Source: an uncultured Clostridia bacterium (GTDB lineage: Bacteria; Bacillota; Clostridia; UMGS1883). Taken from it: 43,314 bases of DNA. Positions within the stretch are counted from its first letter, which is position 1. The number at the start of each line of letters is the position of its first letter. The notes under the pieces are model-generated. The model was not told the origin of the DNA and searched no databases. It saw only the letters and a program-made list of their open reading frames with translations. The translations under genes were made by a program, and so were the position numbers. Of this stretch, positions 25,714-33,624 are shown piece by piece. The stretch lies in NCBI GenBank assembly GCA_947589005.1, contig CANPZO010000023.1:1-43314 (forward strand). The letters run 5' to 3'.

Positions 25714-25742
25714 TTGAAATTTGAAATCTTTTGTGGTAAAAT
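25714..25742 (+). promoter_or_regulatory. mltG promoter
   Basis: TTGAAA (25714-25719), 17 bases, TAAAAT (25737-25742), with TTTTGTGGTAAAATAAAGC as at the GHL10 promoter. Confidence 0.68.
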
Positions 25743-25852
25743 AAAGCCATAGGCTTTATTTTACATTGATTTTATGCGCCGCCGAAATTTTCCTCGCCCG
25801 AGAGCTCGGGAGCGGCGATGCGCAATTTTAAATATGAAAAGGACTGATACGA
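25738..25852 (+). ncRNA. Structured 5' leader of mltG
   Basis: AAAATAAAGCC (25738-25748) pairs with GGCTTTATTTT (25752-25762). After the conserved bases ACATTGATTTTAT comes the stem GCGC-CGCCG (25776-25784) with CGGCG-AT-GCGC (25813-25823), enclosing CCCGAG/CTCGGG. The GHL10 leader has the same outer stem with a GT bulge in place of AT and a different loop. Confidence 0.5.
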
Positions 25853-26872
25853 ATGAAAGCTGTAAAAAGAATTTTAATCGCGGTGGCGATAATAATCGTT
25901 TTGGCCGCGGGCGCGTTTGTCGGACTGTTCCTGTCGGAATACCTCGACACTAAAAGCGACGACGGCACGACGGTGGTAGTTGTTGTGCCCGAGGGCGCCG
26001 GCGGCGGTCAGATAGCCGACATACTTAAAGAAAACGGTCTTATCCGCATGAAGCCCGCCTTCAAGCTGCGCCTTAGCCAGAGCGGTAACGCCTCCAAGCT
26101 CCGCAGCGGCACCTTCGAACTGCACAAGGGTATGTGCATAGACGACATCATACAGGCCCTTATCACCGGCGGAGACCAGCGCCCCACGGTGGATATTACC
26201 ATACCCGAGGGCTTCAGCATCGAAATGATAGCCGACCGGCTGGAAAATATGGGACTTTTTACAGCCCAGGAATTTCTCGATGAGGCCGAGAACGGTGAAT
26301 TTGATTACGACATTTTGGAAAGTATACCGGATGACGAAAATATCAAGTACCGGCTTCAGGGCTTTTTGTTCCCAAGCACTTACAGCGTCTATGCCGACGC
26401 CACCCCTCACGAGGTCATTGACATGATGCTGAGCGAGTTTGTCAAACGGTATGAGGGCATCCAGTCCTACAGCGGCCTCAGCCCCTTTGAGCAGGTGACC
26501 ATTGCCTCGCTCATCGAGCGCGAGTCCCAGCGGGACGACGAAAGGGCCAAAATCGCCGGAGTTATCGTGAACCGGCTGACCAGAAATATGCCCCTTCAGA
26601 TCGACGCGGCCATAATTTACGCGGTGAGCGACGGCAAGTACGACATGGACAGAGTGCTTTACAGCGACCTCGAGGTGGAGTCGCCCTACAATGTCTATAA
26701 AAATCCCGGACTGCCCGTGGGCCCTATATGCAGCCCCGGAGAAAAATCTCTTGAGGCGGCCATGAATCCCGAAAGCCATGAATATTTATTTTACCATACT
26801 GATGAGACAAAGAATGACGGCAGCCATATATTTACAAAATCTTATGACGAGCATCTTGACACAATGAATTAG
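25853..26872 (+). CDS. mltG: Endolytic transglycosylase MltG
   Basis: MltG is a membrane-anchored lytic transglycosylase that cuts nascent peptidoglycan strands and so sets their length. The 339-residue protein has one N-terminal membrane span (about residues 6-28), a LysM-like region (VPEGAGGGQIADILKENGLI and FELHKGMCIDDIIQAL), then the YceG domain. Its catalytic Glu222 is in ASLIERESQ, and GPICSPGEKSLEAAMNP and HIFTKSYDEHL are family motifs near the C-terminus. AAAGGA lies 9 bases before the ATG. A GH51 gene starts 21 bases after its stop, so the two are probably read together although the functions are unrelated. Confidence 0.95.
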   Translation: MKAVKRILIAVAIIIVLAAGAFVGLFLSEYLDTKSDDGTTVVVVVPEGAGGGQIADILKENGLIRMKPAFKLRLSQSGNASKLRSGTFELHKGMCIDDIIQALITGGDQRPTVDITIPEGFSIEMIADRLENMGLFTAQEFLDEAENGEFDYDILESIPDDENIKYRLQGFLFPSTYSVYADATPHEVIDMMLSEFVKRYEGIQSYSGLSPFEQVTIASLIERESQRDDERAKIAGVIVNRLTRNMPLQIDAAIIYAVSDGKYDMDRVLYSDLEVESPYNVYKNPGLPVGPICSPGEKSLEAAMNPESHEYLFYHTDETKNDGSHIFTKSYDEHLDTMN

Positions 26873-26892
26873 ACGCTTTTGGAGGAATGACG

Positions 26893-29199
26893 ATGAAAAA
26901 GGAAACACCGGTAATTTCCGTTGACACCGGCGGCAAAGGCCCCTCGATGGGCAACTTTTACGGCATATTCTTTGAGGACCTCAACCACGCCGCCGACGGC
27001 GGGCTTTACGCGCAGATGCTGCAAAATCCCTCGTTCGAGTTCGACGGCGTGGACAATCCCGGCTACGACCATTCCACGGGCTGGACGGCCTTCGGGGGAG
27101 CGGATCTTCGTTTCAGGGACAAGGGCGGACTTTTCGGCAAAAATCCGTGGTACGCCGACATTGCCGCAAATGAGGCCGGCGGCGGTGTCCGCAACATGGG
27201 CTTCGGCGGTATGTATTTTGAAAAAGGGAAGGATTACGTCCTCACGTTTTTTGCCAAGGGCTCGGTCAGGCTTGCCGTCGCCCTTGAAAACGGAGAGGGA
27301 GATACCCTTGCCCGCGGTGAGCTGGCAATTACCGATGACTGGGCGCGGTATGAGCTGACCCTCGCCCCCTCCGAGGAGACCGTTAAGGGCGCCCTTTCCG
27401 TGACGCTTTTGGAAGGCGGCCGCATAGGTCTTGACGGCATGGCCCTTATGCCCGCGGGTGACGGGGTTTACCGCAGGGACCTATTGGAGGCTCTTAAAGA
27501 GCTTAAGCCCCGGTTCATGCGTTTCCCCGGCGGATGCCTTGTCCATGACGGCAGCCTTGACCCCGAGGCCAGGGATTCCTGCTATTGCTGGAAAAACACT
27601 TTGGGCGCTCCCGAGGCGCGTCCCTCGCGGCGGAACAATTGGGGCTACAACCAGACCCTTGGGCTGGGATATTACGAGTATTTCATGCTCTGCGAGGAGC
27701 TTGGCTGCGAGCCTCTGCCCGTGCTGCCCGCCGGCTGGAACCCTCACCGCAGGGCCGTCTGTCCCGAGTACGATATGGGCCGGTGGATACAGGACGCCCT
27801 TGACCTTGTGGAGTTCGCCAACGGCGGGACCGATACCGTGTGGGGCAAGGTGCGCGGCGAGCTGGGCCATCCCGCGCCCTTTAAGCTTAAATATCTGGCC
27901 ATAGGCAACGAGGAGGTGGGGGAGGAGTTCCCGCCCCGGTATAAGCTGATAGCCGGAGCCGTAAAGGAAAAATATCCCAAGATAAAGCTTATACACAGCG
28001 CCGGTCCCTTCCCCGGCGGCAGCGAGTACAAGCGGGGCTGGGCGGCCGCACGGGCGACCGGGGCCGAGCTCATCGACGAGCACTATTATACCTCGCCTCA
28101 GTGGATGCTGGCCAACGTGGACCGATACGCCAAATTCTCGAGCCGCAAGCCCAAGGTGTTCCTGGGCGAGTACGCCTCCTGGGGCAGCACCATGTTCAAC
28201 GCCGCCGCCGAGGCCGCCTACATGACCGGATTGGAAAATTCCGCCCATGCCGTGGCCATGGCCTGCTACGCGCCGTTATTGTGTAATGTGGGCTATAAGA
28301 ATTGGAGTCCGGACCTGATTTACTTTGACAATCACCGGGTGCTCCGCACACTGAACTATTATGTGCAGAAGCTTTTCGCCGAAAATCAGCCCGATTTCCT
28401 CCTGCCCTTCAAAACCGAGGGCATAGGCGTCGCCGAGGCCGTTCATATGCCCGTGCTGGGGCTTGCGGAAATAGCCGGCGGCGGCGTCGAAGGCCGAATA
28501 AGCGACGCGAGGGTCATAAACCTGGACAACGGCGACACGGTTTCCCTCGGTGGCTTTGAGCTTGCCCCCGATACCCGCCGGGCCCTCAGCGAAATAAATC
28601 TGCCGAACTGTGAGATTCGCTTCCGTTTTGTCAGGACGGGCGGAGCGGACAAGGGCATAGTGCTCGAATTCGGCAAAAAGGACGAAAGGAACCGCCTTTA
28701 CTGGGACATCGGCGGCTGGCAAAATCAGGACAGCGCCATATCCTCGGTCATCGACGGCCGGGGCACCTGTCTTGACCAGCACATTTTCTCGCTGAAAACC
28801 GGACGCGAATATGACCTTTGCCTGAGAATTCAGGGGCGTAAGATAACCGCCCTTGTGGACGGAGAGGTAATGAACGTCTGCGAGGACAAACAGCCCGACG
28901 TCCGTGACCTGTACGTGACGGCGGGAATGATAAAGGCCACCGGCGAGGTGGTGATAAAGGCCGTCAATGTTAACGAAAAGAAGTTCCGCGCAGGAATAAA
29001 CCTCGGCGGCGGCGGATGGAAAGGGACCGCGACCGTCCTTTCGGCCGGCCGCGACGAGGAAAACACCTTTGAAAGGGAGACCGTCCCCGTTACGGAGGAA
29101 ATAAGCGCCGCCCGCGGCACGGTGACCCGCGACTTTCCGGCCGTGAGCGTTACCGTCATAAGACTGTCTCAATTAAGACAGGTCCAACAAAAGGCGTAA
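26893..29199 (+). CDS. Intracellular alpha-L-arabinofuranosidase, GH51
   Basis: The enzyme removes terminal L-arabinofuranose from arabinan, arabinoxylan or short arabino-oligosaccharides by a retaining mechanism. The 768-residue protein has no signal peptide. Its barrel starts GNFYGIFFEDLNHAADGG and is interrupted by a CBM4-like jelly roll (about 50-185). It continues with PRFMRFPGGCLVHDG, the acid/base Glu340 (GNEEVGEE) and the nucleophile Glu426 (FLGEYASWGS). The C-terminal beta-domain holds a concanavalin-like insert (about 555-710, RLYWDIGGWQNQ). The start is the ATG at 26893, 7 bases after GGAGG. A secreted relative is fused to GH43 at 37850-43048. Cytosolic clean-up of imported oligosaccharides is the likely role. 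Confidence 0.92.
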   Translation: MKKETPVISVDTGGKGPSMGNFYGIFFEDLNHAADGGLYAQMLQNPSFEFDGVDNPGYDHSTGWTAFGGADLRFRDKGGLFGKNPWYADIAANEAGGGVRNMGFGGMYFEKGKDYVLTFFAKGSVRLAVALENGEGDTLARGELAITDDWARYELTLAPSEETVKGALSVTLLEGGRIGLDGMALMPAGDGVYRRDLLEALKELKPRFMRFPGGCLVHDGSLDPEARDSCYCWKNTLGAPEARPSRRNNWGYNQTLGLGYYEYFMLCEELGCEPLPVLPAGWNPHRRAVCPEYDMGRWIQDALDLVEFANGGTDTVWGKVRGELGHPAPFKLKYLAIGNEEVGEEFPPRYKLIAGAVKEKYPKIKLIHSAGPFPGGSEYKRGWAAARATGAELIDEHYYTSPQWMLANVDRYAKFSSRKPKVFLGEYASWGSTMFNAAAEAAYMTGLENSAHAVAMACYAPLLCNVGYKNWSPDLIYFDNHRVLRTLNYYVQKLFAENQPDFLLPFKTEGIGVAEAVHMPVLGLAEIAGGGVEGRISDARVINLDNGDTVSLGGFELAPDTRRALSEINLPNCEIRFRFVRTGGADKGIVLEFGKKDERNRLYWDIGGWQNQDSAISSVIDGRGTCLDQHIFSLKTGREYDLCLRIQGRKITALVDGEVMNVCEDKQPDVRDLYVTAGMIKATGEVVIKAVNVNEKKFRAGINLGGGGWKGTATVLSAGRDEENTFERETVPVTEEISAARGTVTRDFPAVSVTVIRLSQLRQVQQKA

Positions 29200-29202
29200 C
29201 CT

Positions 29203-29227
29203 GCGGGCTGTAAATGGCCGCCCCTAA
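29203..29227. repeat. Lone arm of a GTAGGGG-type repeat
   Basis: GCGGGCTGTAAATGGCCGCCCCTAA resembles the right end of the element at 32126-32263. No matching left end is nearby. Confidence 0.45.
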
Positions 29228-29267
29228 GCCGACGCGTTAATCCTAATTTTTACGACAATCTCTCTCA

Positions 29268-29296
29268 TTGACAAATGAATGTCAAGGTACTATAAT
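29268..29296 (+). promoter_or_regulatory. Consensus promoter with a dyad covering the -35 box
   Basis: TTGACA (29268-29273), 17 bases, TATAAT (29291-29296). TTGACA is repeated inversely as TGTCAA at 29280-29285, so a dimeric repressor could sit over the -35 box and spacer. Confidence 0.85.
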
Positions 29297-29333
29297 TAAT
29301 TCATAAATACCTGATTTAGTGAGGAGAATTGCC

Positions 29334-29699
29334 ATGGAAACGGATCTATTGACGGAATATCAGAACCGTGCCGGAAGCGTGATCGCACGGAACAAAAGTG
29401 TGCTGGATATACTTTCAAAGCAGCAGTGCGCCGGGGCCAGGGTCGAGCGCAGCGTCGTCAAGGCCGTGACTGCCTGCGGCTGTATAGGGATAGAGGGCTG
29501 CAAAAACCCGCCCCGAACGGGAACCACCCAGCTTGAGGGGAGCCTCTGCGAGGACTGTGAAAATATGATAATGACCGAGATGGGAGAGCTTATATTTTAT
29601 CTGGCCTCCCTGTGCAACGCTCTTGATATAAGGCTGGAGGATGTGATACGCAGGGACATGAACCGCTGCGATATGCTGGGGCCGTACAGCCTCCGGTGA
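29334..29699 (+). CDS. Small conserved clostridial Cys-containing protein
   Basis: The 121-residue soluble protein begins with a helical segment (YQNRAGSVIARNKSVLDILSKQQ). It has two Cys patches, ACGCIGIEGCKNPP and GSLCEDCENM, then EMGELIFYLASLCNALDIRLEDVI, which looks like the C-terminal helix of MazG-like proteins. Proteins with this plan are widespread in Clostridia, where I recall them being labelled DUF1573 or MazG-like; the label is from memory and the function is unknown. The four spaced Cys suggest a metal site, though MazG catalytic acidic motifs are not evident. The ATG at 29334 follows GAGGAG. It has its own strong promoter and terminator. Confidence 0.7.
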   Translation: METDLLTEYQNRAGSVIARNKSVLDILSKQQCAGARVERSVVKAVTACGCIGIEGCKNPPRTGTTQLEGSLCEDCENMIMTEMGELIFYLASLCNALDIRLEDVIRRDMNRCDMLGPYSLR

Positions 29700-29710
29700 G
29701 GGGCATTTAG

Positions 29711-29741
29711 TAGGAATTCACAAAAGTGAATTCCTATTTTT
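29711..29741 (+). terminator. Terminator of the small clostridial gene
   Basis: TAGGAATTCAC (29711-29721) and GTGAATTCCTA (29726-29736) form a perfect 11-bp stem with an AAAA loop, followed by five T residues. Confidence 0.92.
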
Positions 29742-29755
29742 GTGTATGGGGGGCA

Positions 29756-29784
29756 TTGACAAAATATATTTTATATAGTACAAT
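29756..29784 (+). promoter_or_regulatory. Solute-binding protein promoter
   Basis: TTGACA (29756-29761), 17 bases of AT-rich spacer, TACAAT (29779-29784). Confidence 0.85.
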
Positions 29785-29826
29785 GTATATTAGAATTATT
29801 TTATATATAGAATCGAGGAGAGAAAT

Positions 29827-32067
29827 ATGAAACTGGACCCCAAGAAGTGCATACTTGTGGGACTGTGCTCGTCGCTTTTGGCTGTGACCATGGTCGGCTG
29901 TAAGGGCGTCGGCAAAAAGCAGGCCGCGTCAGCCGGTGTTCAGACGATATTAATAGGCCATCACTATCAGCCCGAGGACGACCCTTACTGGGTGGACGAG
30001 ATAACCGGCGAGTCCGAGATGAGCGAGGATGACCGCCGCGCGGCCATCGCCGCCCTTGATACCGTGAAAGAAAAGCTGGGCGTGGACATCAAGTGGGTGT
30101 CCTACCCCTCGGATATAAAACAGTGCGTTCTCCAGACGGTTTTGGCCAACGACCCCGTATGCCACATACCCATCATGGCCAACGGCTCTCAGGGTACCCT
30201 GCTTTCGCAGAACGTGCTTCAGGAGCTCAGCCCCTATAAGGACGTTTTCGAAAGCGACCCCGACTACGACTGGGTGCTTTTGGACAAGTGCTTCGGCGGC
30301 TATTATCTCATGAACCGCGACTTCCTGTTCATGAACAACTGGCCTCTGGTTTACAACGCCACCTATATCGAGCGTATCCCGTCCCTCAAGGAAAACGGCA
30401 AGACCATCTATCCCGCCACTCTTTATGAGGAGGGCAGATGGACCTGGTCCGAATTCAGGAATTATCTTGAGAAGATAAGGACGGGTATCAATTTTAAGGC
30501 CGCTAACGGCAACGACGTATACCCCTTCCACACCAACTACACTTACACCATGCTTTTCGCCTTCCATTCCAACGGCGCCTGCCTTTATGACGGCCAGAAC
30601 CTGACCTTTGACAGCCCCGAGGGAATAGCGGCGGGTATGTATCTTACCGAGCTTATCCGCGACGGACTTTGCAACGTGCTTTCCGCCAGCAAGTCCACCA
30701 GCACCGCCGGATACATGGCGCCCACCGACGCTTTCATCAACGGCGAGTCAGTGTTCAACAACATCGCCCGCTGGAAGATGGGCCAGGCCAGCAGCGTTAT
30801 GGCCGAGAGAGGCGAGTCCATGGGCGTTATACCCTTCCCCCGTCCCGACGACATCTGCCCGCCCGACACCTATAACAAGGACGGCGAGGACGACCCCTAC
30901 AGAAAATACGACCCATATGAGGACTACGACCCCGAAAACGAGCACGGCGGAAGGAGCGGCCGCTATCAGATATACAGCTCCGTGGCCGACAGCGTCGGAC
31001 TGCTGAAGGGCTTTGACGCGGAGGAAAGCCGCCTTGCCATAGAGGCGTACTGTATGTACCGCAGCGAGTATTACAAGCATCTGGCCGGCGTTGACAGCGT
31101 TGAGGAATATATCAATCAGGCCGCCGTTACCAATGCCGTTAAGGACGGCGTGGACATTTTCCACCCCGAGATAGGCGACGCCAATCTGAGAATATACAAG
31201 CAGCTTGGCTCCGTGCCCGAGAATGAGTTCGGCGAGTCCGTCGAGGTATTCTGGGACTTCGCTTACAGCACCTTCGGCAACAGTGTATGGGGCGTAAACG
31301 GCGCCTCCGACTACAGCAACTATGTTAAGGAGCGCGGCAACGGCCCCGCCAACAAGATAAAGAGCATTTCCGAGGCCCTCAACTCCGGCGACGTAAAGGA
31401 CACCATTCTTCCCAACGTGGGCATGGCCTCCGGTCAGGCGCTGGTGTTCCCCGTGGGCAGCGACCCCAAGAAGTTAGACTGGACCGGGTACTTCACCGTT
31501 ACGGACGACGTTGACGGCACCTTTGAGTTCAAGAACAGCAAGGGCAAGATACTTGTCCGGGGCAGCAACGAGGTCAAGCTGGCCGAGGAAAAGGCCCATG
31601 AAGAGGACTATATGGCCGAGCCCGAGGACGTCCCCTTTGTTGAAGGACGTTTCTCCATTGACTACAGCGGCGTTGATTTTAATACGGTTGGCGAGTACAC
31701 CGACGCGGTAAAGATAGTTGCCAGCGATAAGGCCGGCAACAAGCGCGAGGCCACTTATACGGCGTTTATCTACGACAAGGATAACACCAATCCGCCGAAG
31801 ATGGAGCTTAAGAAGAACGAGGACGGCTCCCTGGCGGAGCTCAAAACCATAAATCTTGACGCCAAGACCGATGAGATAAACTGGGGCAACGACTATATCG
31901 GCTCCGCCACGGACGAAAACGGCATCGACATCAAGAGCCGCGTCAAGGCCGACGTTTCCTATCTGGACGTTACCGTTGAGGGCGAATATCCCGTCGTTCT
32001 CTACGTTGAGGACTTCGCGGGCAACCGCACCGAAATTCCCGTAACCCTTACGGTAAAGAAGAGCTAA
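29827..32067 (+). CDS. Solute-binding lipoprotein with C-terminal Ig-like domains
   Basis: The 746-residue protein has a lipoprotein signal with Cys25 (TMVGCKG), so it is anchored on the outer face of the membrane. Residues about 38-540 resemble family 1 (sugar-type) extracellular solute-binding proteins, with MNNWPLVYNATYIERIPSL and EEGRWTWSEFRNYLEKI as typical segments. The rest (about 545-746) is two DUF5011/HYR-like Ig-fold modules (GYFTVTDDVDGTFEF and YDKDNTNPPKMELKK onward, each ending AGNxxE). No permease or ATPase gene is nearby, so it would have to share a transporter encoded elsewhere or act as a surface sugar sensor or binder. It is a single-gene unit with its own promoter and terminator. 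Confidence 0.85.
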   Translation: MKLDPKKCILVGLCSSLLAVTMVGCKGVGKKQAASAGVQTILIGHHYQPEDDPYWVDEITGESEMSEDDRRAAIAALDTVKEKLGVDIKWVSYPSDIKQCVLQTVLANDPVCHIPIMANGSQGTLLSQNVLQELSPYKDVFESDPDYDWVLLDKCFGGYYLMNRDFLFMNNWPLVYNATYIERIPSLKENGKTIYPATLYEEGRWTWSEFRNYLEKIRTGINFKAANGNDVYPFHTNYTYTMLFAFHSNGACLYDGQNLTFDSPEGIAAGMYLTELIRDGLCNVLSASKSTSTAGYMAPTDAFINGESVFNNIARWKMGQASSVMAERGESMGVIPFPRPDDICPPDTYNKDGEDDPYRKYDPYEDYDPENEHGGRSGRYQIYSSVADSVGLLKGFDAEESRLAIEAYCMYRSEYYKHLAGVDSVEEYINQAAVTNAVKDGVDIFHPEIGDANLRIYKQLGSVPENEFGESVEVFWDFAYSTFGNSVWGVNGASDYSNYVKERGNGPANKIKSISEALNSGDVKDTILPNVGMASGQALVFPVGSDPKKLDWTGYFTVTDDVDGTFEFKNSKGKILVRGSNEVKLAEEKAHEEDYMAEPEDVPFVEGRFSIDYSGVDFNTVGEYTDAVKIVASDKAGNKREATYTAFIYDKDNTNPPKMELKKNEDGSLAELKTINLDAKTDEINWGNDYIGSATDENGIDIKSRVKADVSYLDVTVEGEYPVVLYVEDFAGNRTEIPVTLTVKKS

Positions 32068-32086
32068 ACAAAAGAACCGAACAGTT

Positions 32087-32113
32087 AAAGGGCCGCCCGA
32101 GGGCGGCCCTTTT
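32087..32113 (+). terminator. Terminator after the solute-binding protein gene
   Basis: AAAGGGCCGCC pairs with GGCGGCCCTTT across CGAG, followed by TT. Confidence 0.88.
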
Positions 32114-32125
32114 AGGCTGTATTCC

Positions 32126-32263
32126 GTAGGGGAGCGCATTGCGCTCCCGCTTACACAGATTTACGGTGGCAAATATACGATTTTGTGAATATATTTGATT
32201 GTAATATCATTTATCATTGCCAATATAAACGTTTGATGGCGGGCGGCCAATGACCGCCCCTAC
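32126..32263. repeat. 138-bp MITE-like element with GTAGGGG ends
   Basis: GTAGGGGAGCGCATTGCGCT (from 32126) and the inverse end CCAATGACCGCCCCTAC (to 32263) match over about 20 of 27 terminal positions. Each end is itself a small hairpin. The interior is AT-rich and non-coding. Confidence 0.6.
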
Positions 32264-32299
32264 AGTATCAAAGCTACATTTTTGTTTTTCGACAAGCTC

Positions 32300-32323
32300 A
32301 GGGCCGCCATCGGGCGGCCCTTT
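32300..32323. terminator. Hairpin terminator between convergent genes
   Basis: AGGGCCGCC (32300-32308) pairs with GGCGGCCCT (32313-32321) across ATCG. T-runs are short on both sides, so efficiency is uncertain. Its sequence nearly repeats the hairpin at 32087-32113. Confidence 0.55.
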
Positions 32324-32349
32324 GGTATACCGAAAATCATGCGCGGGCG

Positions 32350-33405
32350 TCACACGGCGGCGGCAATTATCACCGCGCCGGCGGCGGGGGCTACATTCTC
32401 CGCGCCGACCCTTATTGTGTATATTCTGTCGTCCCTGAGACCCTTGAGGAGGGCCGCCGTACTCTGGCCGCAGCCGCTGCTGAAGCTCGCTACGCGGTAT
32501 GGGGTGGGCACGTCCTCGTTATACGCGTAAAGGCTTATCCATATCTCGCCGTCGGATACTGTCCCGGCGGCGGGCACATATTTAATGAGCAGGTCGCCGC
32601 CGTGGTTGGCGAGGGCGGCGCTGTTGTACACCGCCGCGTCCTCCGCCGCGGCCGGAAGCTCAAATCCCGCGGCGCCCTTGGAAAGGTCCACGGCTCTTTT
32701 GTCCAGATAGTCCTTTGACTGAGAATTGACATCCTCCGCCGTGGCCATGTAGAGCTTGCCCTCCGTAATTATGCCGCTCAGGAGCCGCGCATAATCCTCG
32801 GGGATATCCTCCTCCCCGTATACCTCCTTTACCAGACCTCCGCCGAATATTTCCTCAAACTCGTCCTCCGGCATCCGTGAGGCCAGCTCGTCCAGTATTT
32901 CGGGCGGGATCTCGTCCTCGCCGACCACGTAGATTTCGCGGCTGCTTTCGGGTTCCTCGTCCGAGGTGGTGTACTCCACCGGATAGCCCAGCTCCTCGGC
33001 CGCGTATCTCATGGGCACATATATGCGCCCCTCCGAAATGACGGCGGCGGTGTCCATTTCTTGCGCCAGCCCGTTTGTGCGGACGGTGCTTTCGCCGGCT
33101 TTAAAGGTCACCGTCTTTGAATTTTTGACGACCGTGGCCTGACCGTCGGCGCCCTCCTCGACGGTGCAGCCCAGCTGTTCGCAGAACTCGCGGACGGGGA
33201 CCTGCGTCCTGCCGTTTTTGTCTATGTAGGGCCGGGCCTCGCCGAACTCCAGCCTGTTCCCGTCCATGGTGATGTAGAGACCGTTTTCCGCCGTGTTGTG
33301 TACGTTCACGGTTACGACCTCTCTTGCGAAAGCGGCTCCCGCATTTAGGGTCAGCATGACGGCAAATGCGGCTGATACCATTGTTTTCAGTAGTTTTTTC
33401 TTCAT
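32350..33405 (-). CDS. Secreted copper-amine-oxidase N-terminal domain (stalk) protein
   Basis: The 351-residue protein has a signal peptide ending AGAAFA (about residue 27). It then has the Cu_amine_oxidN1 stalk fold often used by Firmicutes as a cell-surface module: ITMDGNRLEF...PYIDKNGRTQVPVREFCEQLGCTVE and GRIYVPMRYAAEELGYPVE (about 45-145). An acidic linker follows (EDEIPPEILDELASRMPEDEFEE). The C-terminal part (about 260-351) is a beta-rich region I do not recognise. There is no amine oxidase catalytic domain and no copper site, so it is not an oxidase despite the domain name. A role in the envelope is likely. AAAGGAG lies upstream of the ATG. I see no clear promoter. Confidence 0.82.
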   Translation of the reverse strand: MKKKLLKTMVSAAFAVMLTLNAGAAFAREVVTVNVHNTAENGLYITMDGNRLEFGEARPYIDKNGRTQVPVREFCEQLGCTVEEGADGQATVVKNSKTVTFKAGESTVRTNGLAQEMDTAAVISEGRIYVPMRYAAEELGYPVEYTTSDEEPESSREIYVVGEDEIPPEILDELASRMPEDEFEEIFGGGLVKEVYGEEDIPEDYARLLSGIITEGKLYMATAEDVNSQSKDYLDKRAVDLSKGAAGFELPAAAEDAAVYNSAALANHGGDLLIKYVPAAGTVSDGEIWISLYAYNEDVPTPYRVASFSSGCGQSTAALLKGLRDDRIYTIRVGAENVAPAAGAVIIAAAV

Positions 33406-33540
33406 AAAAACATCTCCTTTTATTTTAATCCTTTTATTATTAATAACCTTAAAAAAATGCCTGACTGGACAAAAAATCCAAATTTTTTTGCAAAAAAATA
33501 ATTTTTGTCAAAAGTATACAAAAAAAGACTTGTTATTTGT

Positions 33541-33569
33541 AAAAAATCACCCGCAAAAGCGGGTGATTT
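33541..33569 (-). terminator. Terminator of the sigma/DUF4367 operon
   Basis: AAATCACCCGC (33544-33554) pairs with GCGGGTGATTT (33559-33569) with an AAAA loop. The A-run from 33541 gives the T-run on the minus strand. Confidence 0.9.
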
Positions 33570-33624
33570 AAGTTTAGAAAAATTTAAATTACAAACTGTT
33601 GATGAGGGCGTATCGTTATCGCCG
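33570..33624. other. Short non-coding gap
   Basis: AT-rich trailer of the DUF4367 gene; nothing further is seen. Confidence 0.5.

Noticed and set aside
32350-33405. Copper amine oxidase enzyme
   Set aside because: Only the N-terminal stalk domain is present; the catalytic and copper-binding parts are missing.
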